Shown piece by piece: positions 55,357 to 64,000 of a DNA stretch of 64,000 bases. The DNA lies in contig NC_088324.1 of NCBI RefSeq assembly GCF_910592395.1, positions 6,846,953 through 6,910,952 of the forward strand. Reading direction: 5' to 3'. Position 1 is the stretch's first letter. Each line of letters starts with the position of its first letter. The position numbers and the translations under genes are program-made. A model generated the notes under the pieces. The model searched no databases. It was not told the DNA's origin and saw only the letters and a program-made list of their open reading frames with translations. This stretch comes from Lineus longissimus (taxonomy: Eukaryota; Nemertea; Pilidiophora; Heteronemertea; Lineidae).

Positions 55357-58300
55357 ATGGCATCCGAAACAGCTGATGTAACTCCTGAGATGGAGCAAGG
55401 GCGTCCCTCCACGCCCAGCCGGGCACAACCAGCCTCCGTACCAAGACGAGAGCCAACCACCGTTGGCCAGCAGTTGTCATCGGGAGGAGAGGGTAGTGGC
55501 TTCCGTTCAAGCGTCACTAGGGACGAGGTATGAAAAAAGTCAAATCGCGAGCAAGAATCTGGTTCTTCCAGAAATACAATCCTGGGATCGGACCCGGGCC
55601 CTTTTGCGTGGTAGCAGGCAGTGTTTACCACTAGGCTGTGAGGCTCCTCATTGATCGTCATCATTGATCTGCCATGTTTTTATTTCAGGGAGACGGAGCA
55701 CCAGTCAGTGAAACGACCCTGCCCACTGACCCCTCGACCGCTCGGCATATCCCTTATGTCAAGGAACGTCCCAGGCCGTTTTCTGTCCAGGTGGAGTTTG
55801 ACATGGTCCAGTTCATCTTGTTTATCATTGCACTGTGTACGCGGATGTGGAGGCTTGAGCATCCTAATGGGATCGTGTGAGTACTACTGCCGTTTCTGAC
55901 TGATGCCAGTTATGCCCAGCTCCAAATTGAAGAATGAACACTGCACTGCCGCCAAATTAGGCACAGGGCATGTATTCAAGGTTTCACCATATTACATGTG
56001 TTGAAATATCAATCTGTGTCACAAGACAATTGTGGCCTAGTCTCACAGATAGCATCATAAAAAATCACCCATATAGCTCTGAAAATAATTTTAGTACACT
56101 TAGATATTTGTTAATTTTTTTGGGCTATCATATTCGTGCATGAACAAACAGTGATTTGTTTGAGAATAATAGAAGCTGATTTTTACATTTTTATAAATAA
56201 GTTTTTTGAATTGAGGTAAAACTGGTAGTTTTTGGCGCCAAATATGTCATCAATGGTGGATTTGCACTGAAGTTTGGGTTGATTGTTTGGAATGGATAAG
56301 AAGTTGCAGGTAGTGAGTGTCTATAAATGCATAGTTTCACAGCACAGTGGAATCTCCCTTTGCGGACACTTCCCATTAAAGAATAGCCTCTCTATTAGGG
56401 ACAATAGTGTTTGAGGTCCCTGGTTGTGGTTGTTTCCATTCAATTTGACCATTCTAATAAGGACACCTCTCTAGTAAGGACGACACCTGTCAGTCCCGAG
56501 TGTGTCCTTAACAGATAGGTTCAACTGTACATTGTAATCACTGTACATTGCATGTCCAGCTGTTGAATTTCAGTTTTGATGAACTCCACTACTTGCACTT
56601 CACACATCTCTACCTCAACGGGACATTCTTCTTCGACCATCATCCTCCGCTTGCCAAGATGTTATTCGCATTCGCTGGCTACCTCAGTGGTTATACGCCG
56701 ACGAAGAACTACGATAACATTGGCCTTGGTGAGTGTTTCATTGCATATTGCATGACAGATGTTTAAACGCATTGCCAGACGTCGTTCAAATCCTGCCTAA
56801 TTTCGTGTTTTTGAATTTTGGTCGTTTTCACACAAACTCTACTCGCAGACACCATGTGGCAGAGTTGTTTGAATACTGCCTATAATCGAAATAGCCATAC
56901 GGTCCAAATCACAATTGACCGCCCGTGAATCACGTCAGTGGTGCATGTTACCCACTGCGTAGGTCGCAGGTAAGTCGTGCGTTGGTCGCATGTAAATTAC
57001 ACAAAATAAAGAGCGATTCATGTAAGTGTGTCACTGGTGCGTTTTTGGCGCACAACTCGCGCGCCACTGACACGAAGCAGGACGGATGTCAATTGTGATT
57101 TTGACTGTAAAGATCATATTTTTGGGCAAAAACAGACTGAAATGCATTTGTTTTCATGAATTATGATGGCATCATTAGATGCATCATTAGATGCCATGAT
57201 TTTCGTTGAAATAGACTTTATAATCTTAGAAGGATCTATTTGATGTATCACTACAACACTGTGATCAGGTTCAACATTACATTACATCCAATTTGGGACC
57301 AAACCTAGTGCCCTTACAAAAGGGGTACGCCGTTCGTCATTACATGTGGTCCAGTTATATAGAAATCTAGAAATACACAATGCCGTAGTGCACTTGGTAT
57401 TCATGGTATTTGTATATCAGCCTACACAACGGCAATGTTAAAATTTATATTTAGTATGTATTTTCGCAATTGGACATTTTTAAATTCAATTACAAATTCT
57501 TTTTACAAACGGCGTAGGCCTTTAATAGAGAAGTTGTCCTTGATATAGAGGTGTCCGCTAAGCGAGGTTCCGCTGTAGTTGCATTGTTTTTGTCATTTCA
57601 GAATTCAGCCCGGATGTGCCCATCTGGTACCTGAGGTTCGTGCCCGCCTTCCTTGGGAGTCTCCTGGTGCCCGCGGTCTATCAGATCATGGTCGAGATGA
57701 AAATGAGTCGGTGGACTGCTGCCATCGCCGCCATTCTGGTCATCGCTGGTAGGTAGTGATGAATAATCGTGGTGCTTACCAAGTGGCGTTTGTCAGCTAC
57801 ATCACTTACCTTGACATTTTTTACATGCCCAAGTACCCTACTAGGGAACTACATGTACAATGCATAAAATGTACGCAATGTATTACAAAATAACTAATTC
57901 ATAAGGACAAAGGGGGCCATCAATAAAGTATGTACGCATCGAAATGGTGATTTTGATACCCCCTCCCCTCCCCCTGTACGCACACTTTGGGCAAAAGTTC
58001 AGGTGTATGCATTTCCCCCAAAAATCCTAGACCCACCCTCCCCCTTCAGTGCGTACATACTAAATGGATGGCCCCTAGGCCACTGGGAATTTTTTTCGAC
58101 AATCAATGATTCATTAAGTCATCTCTGAAGATGTCATGCCTACATGTATTTCTCCACAAGAAAGGGTTAAACCCATCGTGAATGAAATTCTGTATGTAAA
58201 AATTCTCATAACGTCAAATGCTTACACAAGTAGGAGGCCATAGTGTGTCACAGCCATGACATAATTAGGCCCCAAATGTTAATTCATCCCAGAAAGATGA

Positions 58301-61300
58301 AATTAATGCGAGCCAATCAAATATATTTTTCTCACGAGAAACTTTCTATTTCAGAAAACTCGTTTCTGGTGCAGTCTCGTCTGATGATGGCGGAGAGTCT
58401 GGTCTTATTCCTGAGCGCAGCCGCCCTCCTCACATTATTGAAGTTTAGGAATCTCTCACATCGGCCGTTTACGCCGCCCTGGTGGACATGTTTAGTGTTG
58501 CTGGGAGTTTGCATGGCCTGTTGTATTGCGTGAGTATGAAGTGGTTCTAGTCAGTTTCGTCAACAACCTCAGCTTCCTTTTCCGTCCTGAGGTACGTCAC
58601 CAGAGAACTACTAGGCCTATCTGTACAAAATTGAAGTTAAAGCACTTGCTAGTCTTTATTCGTCACGTTCAAAGCGATTTCTTATTTTCAGCACGAAGTA
58701 TATTGGTTCCATGACCGCTTTACTGGTGTTGATTATCATCTCCCGAGATCTCTGGTCCATGCTCGCAGACGTGACAATCTCAGACGTAAGTTCATGCAAA
58801 TGAAGCAAATTTGACAAAAAAATGTGAGGTCTAGCAAGACGGGCAACTTCACTTCCACGTTGGATATCAAGAAAATGAGAGACCGGGGCCTTCTTGCACG
58901 GGGCTTGTAGTATGATTGCATGGAAACACATAGATGTTGTCGAGATGGGGTTTGTTGCAATTGGTGCCATCTGGCTTTTTCAAAAGTTCTCTATAACTCG
59001 CCGGCAGGCTACGGCATGGTTTGTCAATGCTGATGCTTTTACTTCTACGAGTCTTTTACAAATCTTTCTTCTGTTTTCAGATGACCTTATTTAAACACAC
59101 AGCTTCCCGAATCTTGTGTCTCCTAGTCTTACCGTTCACTATCTATATTGGAATCTTCTATGCGCATCTTAGCATTCTAACGAAAGCCGGGCCTAACAAC
59201 CAGATGATGACGAGTCAGTTTCAAGCCAGCTTGGAGGTAAGGAGGTTTTGATAAAACTACAGTGTGTATCAATAAAGAGCTTCCTAGTCTGGCTGCAACG
59301 CAAGAGGGCCTGGGTTCTATCCCAGAAAAAATCTAAAAGCCTGCGGTAGCGTAAGAGTTAATACGCATCATGATGTTACCAAGAGCAATATGAACAAGAC
59401 ATCGCTCTGTCACAACTTATCTCGGCAAAAACCATGTTTAAGATTATCTCTGGTGCAAGCGCATTGCAATGGGATATTTTCGTTACGTCATCAGATGTTC
59501 ATCAGCAGTTGGTCATAATTTTGCATGTGTTGTGTTCTCTAGGGTGGCCTCGCCGCCATCACCATGGGCCAGCCCCTGTACATCTCATACGGCTCCCAGA
59601 TCACGCTGCGACACACGTTCGGCCCGCCATGCTGGTTACATTCCCACAATGCCGTCTACCCGATCCGCTATGAGGACGGCCGCGGCAGCAGTCACCAGCA
59701 ACAGGTCACGTGTTACAGCTACAAAGACGTTAATAACTGGTGGCTCGTAAAACATCCGGGAAAAAATGTTACAGTGGTTCAAGACCCACCGCCTAAGATT
59801 AAACATGGCGATGTTGTCGAACTTCTTCATGGTATAACGGGTAGGCTCCTTAACAGGTAAGAAGGATGGTTTGTTCATTGAGGAGTTTGGTGTGACAACT
59901 TCAATGATTACGTCCAGTTTTGTATCATTTCCTGAAAGGGGTACGCCGTTCGTAATCACCTGTGGTCCAGTTAAATAGAAATCCACTAATACACAATGCC
60001 GTAGTACAGTTATTGTGAATACAAATTTGTTTAAACTTGGTATTCATGGTATTTGTATATCAGCCTACACAACGGCAATGTTCAAATTTATATTTATATT
60101 TGCGCCGCAGTTAAGTTCCACTATTTTATGTAGCACTTTGCGTGCATTAAATCTGCTCATCGCTACTGCGATATACATAAACAAGAATTCTGCTTGACTG
60201 TCAACATGGTATATTTTACCTTTGGCTTAAGACTTGGGAGGTTTTTGTTTAACAGATTCTGTCCCCCCGAAGAATTAATAAAGTGAATAACGAATTTAGA
60301 AATTGAGTCCTATTTTTACCCCGAAGATGGCAATGATGTTGTTCCAAAGATAAATCGACGAAACCTCTTGGGAGAGAAGCCACTTAGATCAATGTACGTT
60401 GGGCCGTAAACGTGGAGATCAGCGTGGTTTGTCTGCTAAAGTGCTCATGGCGTTCATTCCAATGTCTTGTGTCATATTGTCTCCAGCCACGACGTTGCCG
60501 CGCCAATCTCGCCCATGAACCAGGAAGTGAGCTGCTACGTCGACTACAATGTGTCAATGACGCCACAGAATCTCTGGCGCGTTGAGATTATGAATAAGGA
60601 CACGGAGGGCGAATATTGGCAGACAATTCGATCACATGTGCGTTTGGTCCACGTCAAGACTGAACAGGCTCTCAAGGTAACATGGGCCTGCAAAATGTTT
60701 CCAAAATATTTAGGCGAAGATCATCTTGTGTAGTTGAACGGATAAATACAGTAGAACCTCTCTATTAAGTACTGTCATTGATAGAGAGGTGTCCTGATAA
60801 CAGAGGTCAAATTGAATGGAACCTTGGACGAAGTTTTCATCAACCTCACCAGCACTCTGAAACATCAGAAACCTAAATTGGTTGTTTTGTCAGTCCTGAG
60901 GTTGTCCGTTATAGAGAAGTTCTACTGCATAATTCCAGTGCAGTGCAGCCATCTATGCTGCTCACTGGGAATTACTCCGAAGACCTGAGGATGTCAACCG
61001 GTGAGGTTGATGAAAACTTCGTCTAAGGTAAATCATAAGGATCGAGTACAAAATGAAATGTACAATGTATATCCAAGTTATTAATATGTGTTTTTTTAAT
61101 CCTCGTAGCTCACTGGCATGCATCTGCCTGAATGGGGTTTCAACCAACTCGAGGTCGCCACGGATAAAGACACCGGTCAGGAGTCAGTCGTTTGGAACGT
61201 GGAGGAGCATAAGTATACCTTAGGTAAGATTCGAATCATCTCTAAACTAGAGTTTTCTTGCATTTTGCGCAATGGAGACAGGTTTCATTTGACAGCAGTT

Positions 61301-64000
61301 ACGTCGAAGCAGTGTTCAACTGCTCTATACCTGCAGAACAGAACCTTGTATGACACCATAGTGCCCTGGCATGGACACCGTTTTTGTTTCCAATAAATAA
61401 AATATAATTTCGCACTTCGTCACAATACATGCTCGCGAAAAATCTGTCGGTTTAAAGGGGTACGTTCGTAATTACTTGTGGTCCAGTTGAATAGAAATAC
61501 ACAATGCCGCTAGTGCATTTATTGCGAATACAAATTTGTTTAAACTTGGTATTCATAGTATTTGTATATCAGCCTACACAACGGCAATGTTGAAATTTAT
61601 ATTTTGTGCGTATTTCCGCAGTTGGACATTTTTTAATTCAATGACACATACAACATTTTCAACGAACGGCGTATGCCTTAACAGTTATACTTTTTTGCTT
61701 TCTAGCTGAGAATGACAAAACGGAACAGGAAGTGTTAAAATCCTCGGAGTTCATCCCGACTGAACCGATGCATCTGACGTTCTGGCAGAAGTTCTCTGAG
61801 CTGCAGATGAAGATGTGGATGGTGCGTGTTGACGAGGAGATGGACCATCGCTTCAGCTCGACGCCCTTCGACTGGCTCGTTGACGATCGCAACATTGGAT
61901 ACTGGTTGAGTCCCAGTGGAAATGTGAGCGGAGATGTCTTTTAGGCATTTGGAAATGCTTTGGGTGACACCTGCTTGAAAAGAGATAAATTAGAACTGTC
62001 AATTCCCCTCAAAATCATCATCTTCTTCTAATTCTTCTTCAGCGTTCGCTCTGCACTTGGATTGGAGGTTTTATTCTCCAGGGAGTATTCTTCTTCTCCA
62101 AGGCGGGATGAGCGTTTTTACGTTCCACTACTGTTCGGTGCCAATTGAATTTATTGGCCTGGTATAAACTCCTTCTTAGGCCAAAAATAGAGTACATATA
62201 GAGTACATATAAACTCCTTCTTAGGCCAGAAATAGAGTACATGCAAGCTTCTCATGTTTCTCACTTGGTGGGGTCTTTTACTTAGTACCCTGGCATGGAC
62301 ACCAGATACACGGAACCTTGGTTTTACGTCTCATTCAAAGGACTGCACTCCCCATACCTTGATCTACATGTACTGATGTTTCACTGACCCTTACAACCAA
62401 AACGTGCTCCATTCCAGGCACAGATTCACCTCATTGGTAACGTCGTCTCTTGGTACTCTGCACTCCCTGGCTTCATTCTCTTTGTCTTGGCGTTTGTCAG
62501 CATCGTCTTGGCGAGGAAGAGAGCTTTAACTTTCGTACCAGAAGGTGAGCTATCACATAGATTTTCTTGATTTTCTAGGTAGCAAAATATGTGATGTCAT
62601 GATTTGTATTTAGGGGTAGGCCATTTGTAATTACTTGTGGTGCAGTTAGATAGAAATCCACTAATACACAATGCCGTAGTGCAGGTATTGTGAATACAAA
62701 TGTGTATAAACTTGGTATTCATAGTATTTGTATATCAGCCTACACAACGGCAATGTTGACATTTATATTTAGTATATATTACCGCAATTGGAAATTTTTT
62801 AATTCAATTACAAATTCAAAATTTTTAACGAACGGCGTAGGCCTTCAAAGGAGCTGCACGACAGTCCCAAAATCTCGTCCCAAGTAGACCTTCTAATGTT
62901 AGAATGGAAAGCATTCCGTTTGTTTATATGTTGACGTGAGTGTTTATTTTCTTGTAGATTACCTGGAGCACATGCAGTTTATAGCAGAGCTGCTCATCGG
63001 GGGCTACCTCCTGCACTACATTCCATTCCATCTGGTCGAGTCGACCTACTTCCTGTATCACTATCTCCCGGCTGTCTTATTCAAGCTCATGTTTGTGGCG
63101 GTGCTGATGGAGCAGGCGTACCTTCTCATTGCGTAAGTTAACTCTTCAACGGCGTTGGTCAGTTAACCTTTCAGTGACGCTGAAGGGGTTATTGTCGTCC
63201 TGGGTGATGCATAACATCACCCTGGGTGATATTGTTCATTCGTTTCGCGATTGGTGACGAGGTTGTCGAATCGTAGCATGGTACTTCTGCTATATACCGT
63301 AGACGACCGCGCACGGCACGTTTTTTGTGCAGTTCACGGCACTTTTCATTCTTTTTCATCGATTATTTTGATGTTCCACGAATAATTTCGAATTGATTTC
63401 CCGTCCTTTGGCAACTAAAGATGCCCTTTAGACTTCGGGAATAGCTGCCAAATGATGTTGGCAAGTCGCGCTGGCGAACCAGATGAACGGCCGCCATTTT
63501 TTTTTTGGCCGTGAACATTTCCACGTCCGCCGATTCGACAACCCCGTCACCAATAGCGAAACGAATGCACAAGATCACCCAGGGTGATGTTGTGCATGCA
63601 CAATGTCACCCAGGGTGATGTTATGCATCACCCAGATAGAGGCTGGGTGATATTGTGCATCACCCAGGACGACAATAACCCTTTTGGCTTCAGTGACGGG
63701 CATGGCATGACATGCGCACGTCCCCATAAAAATATTGAGTGAGTTGAGAGCTGAGCGTCAACAAGGACATTGTTAGACCAGATGAAGATAGACCTTTTCT
63801 GATATTGCCTTCAACTGCTTTTCCATTTTATTCCAGATCTAATCCGAGGCTGCATCACCTGGCTGTTGGCCTCATCGGTTTATGGCTGTTTGCAGTCGTC
63901 ATGGTCTTCTATAGATTCCTCGGTGTAACCTATGGACTTGTCAACTACACCAAAGAGCAACTGATGGCCTTAGCACTTAAGTCCACATGGGACTTTGTCC
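55357..64000 (+). CDS. POMT1: Protein O-mannosyltransferase 1 (3' end cut by window)
   Basis: ER membrane enzyme that, with POMT2, transfers mannose from dolichol-phosphate-mannose to Ser/Thr, notably on alpha-dystroglycan. Fourteen coding exons: 55357-55527, 55689-55876, 56574-56728, 57602-57748, 58355-58529, 58692-58785, 59081-59236, 59543-59856, 60487-60676, 61109-61223, 61706-61923, 62418-62544, 62958-63132 and 63837 to the edge; 2389 nt in frame, about 796 aa so far. The catalytic first-loop motif FDELHY has Asp122-Glu123. The MIR region begins near residue 363 ([10 protein letters not shown] and WRVEI are POMT1-like rather than POMT2-like), and the C-terminal membrane segments follow. 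The N-terminus before the first membrane segment is about 90 residues, longer than in vertebrate POMT1, and its first 57 residues are low-complexity. Only a handful of codons should be missing at the end. Confidence 0.96.
55550..55650 (-). mobile_element. tRNA-derived SINE, copy 3 (partial)
   Basis: On the minus strand GCCTAGTGGTAAACACTG (A box) and GGGTCCGATCCCAGG (B box) at tRNA-like spacing, in POMT1 intron 1. It aligns with copy 1 through TTTCTGGA. Confidence 0.75.
56345..56527 (-). mobile_element. pogo-type MITE, family C copy 3
   Basis: Reverse orientation, full length, tips CAGTGGAATCTCC and AGGTTCAACTG, in POMT1 intron 2. Confidence 0.82.
57266..57575 (+). mobile_element. pogo-type MITE, family C copy, split by family A
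   Basis: The left part (up to CTAGTGCCCTTA) and the right part (TAATAGAGAAGTTGTCC to CGCTG) are continuous in family C once the family A insert 57317-57521 is removed. Confidence 0.82.
57317..57521 (+). mobile_element. TTAA MITE, family A copy 13
   Basis: Inserted into the TTAA of a family C CCTTAATAGAG block; left duplication TTAC (mutated), right TTAA. It lies in POMT1 intron 3. Confidence 0.9.
58830..58930. repeat. Dispersed repeat shared with 7515-7615
   Basis: Same orientation and block order as the 7.5 kb copy (GGCAACTTCACTTCCACGTT, GGGGCCTTCTTGCACG). It lies in POMT1 intron 6. Confidence 0.5.
59935..60103 (+). mobile_element. TTAA MITE, family A copy 14 (3' truncated)
   Basis: The left two thirds are intact (GGGGTACGCCGTTCGTAATC onward); the right end is replaced by unrelated DNA after ATATTTATA. 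It lies in POMT1 intron 8. Confidence 0.83.
60749..60927. mobile_element. pogo-type MITE, family C copy, diverged
   Basis: Tips CAGTAGAACCTCTCTATTAA and AGAAGTTCTACTG, with a diverged middle. It lies in POMT1 intron 9. Confidence 0.8.
61456..61677 (+). mobile_element. TTAA MITE, family A copy 15
   Basis: TTAA at 61452-61455 and 61678-61681; the left tip has a small CGCC deletion. It ends 28 bp before POMT1 exon 11. Confidence 0.88.
62157..62243. repeat. Short direct repeat
   Basis: Two copies of a block with AAACTCCTTCTTAGGCCA and AATAGAGTACAT, plus an extra AGAGTACATAT. It lies in POMT1 intron 11. Confidence 0.75.
62611..62845 (+). mobile_element. TTAA MITE, family A copy 16
   Basis: The body and right tip ACGAACGGCGTAGGCC are well kept; both TTAA sites are mutated. 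It lies in POMT1 intron 12. Confidence 0.86.
63170..63698. mobile_element. Fold-back MITE with 10-bp duplication (MULE-like)
   Basis: Long inverted arms share GGGTTATTGTCGTCCTGGGT, the hairpin-prone word CATCACCCTGGGTGAT, and ATTGGTGACG...GGTTGTCGAATCG. The right arm has extra tandem copies of the hairpin word. TTCAGTGACG flanks both sides (63170-63179 and 63689-63698). It has no ORF. It lies in the last POMT1 intron of the window. Long arms and a 9-11 bp duplication fit the Mutator superfamily. Confidence 0.82.

Noticed and set aside
59278-59345. Possible fourth SINE copy (GGGTTCTATCCCAG)
   Set aside because: Only a B-box-like word is convincing; the A box and body are not recognisable.
1-64000. 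CRISPR arrays, operons, ribosome binding sites, prokaryotic terminators
   Set aside because: The split genes, SINEs and poly(A) signals show animal nuclear DNA. The regularly repeated blocks are MITE copies, not CRISPR repeats.

Overview
The window is animal nuclear DNA: split genes with GT-AG introns, dense short DNA-transposon remnants, an LTR retrotransposon and tRNA-derived SINEs. The genes (UCHL5, a CDGSH iron-sulfur protein, an OATP/SLCO transporter, POMT1) are generic metazoan genes. The very frequent GGCCTA-type words and the repeat content suggest a marine invertebrate, perhaps an echinoderm; that taxonomic guess is an inference.

Layout. 0-8 kb: a decayed pogo/Tigger-type transposase (minus), an orphan laminin-G-like exon (plus), a complex tandem element, an orphan PAN/apple-like exon (plus) and mostly featureless DNA. 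8.2-19.2 kb: a CISD3-like gene on the minus strand. Its CDGSH motif is split by a 9.9 kb intron that holds an RNase H ORF, a second decayed Tigger copy, a broken Harbinger transposase, a cluster of small exon-like units and a structurally complete pogo/Tigger transposon with inverted repeats and TA duplications. 19.4-28.2 kb: UCHL5 on the plus strand, nine coding exons, arranged head to head with the CISD3-like gene across about 140 bp. 28.4-36 kb: intergenic, repeat-bearing. 36.1-42.8 kb: an eight-exon SLCO (OATP) gene on the minus strand. 43.0-47.4 kb: a decayed Ty3/gypsy-type LTR element with both LTRs and a 5-bp target duplication, inserted into an older MITE. 47.5-55.3 kb: intergenic, with a fold-back hairpin, a GC-rich tandem repeat and a mariner-like TIR element. 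55.4 kb to the end: POMT1 on the plus strand, 14 coding exons, cut by the window edge just before its stop codon.

Exon lengths of UCHL5, SLCO and POMT1 were summed by hand and stay in frame across every junction. UCHL5 is a proteasome/INO80-associated deubiquitinase, the CISD3-like protein is expected to be a mitochondrial 2Fe-2S protein, SLCO carries organic anions across the plasma membrane, and POMT1 starts O-mannosylation in the ER. They are not an operon; only CISD3/UCHL5 appear to share regulatory DNA.

The most distinctive content is the transposon landscape: at least three unrelated families flanked by TTAA, a 2.5 kb element with 29-bp TIRs and a 5-bp duplication, a Helentron-like tandem element carrying repeated nuclear-receptor half-sites, a fold-back with a 10-bp duplication, and several nested insertions that give a relative chronology.
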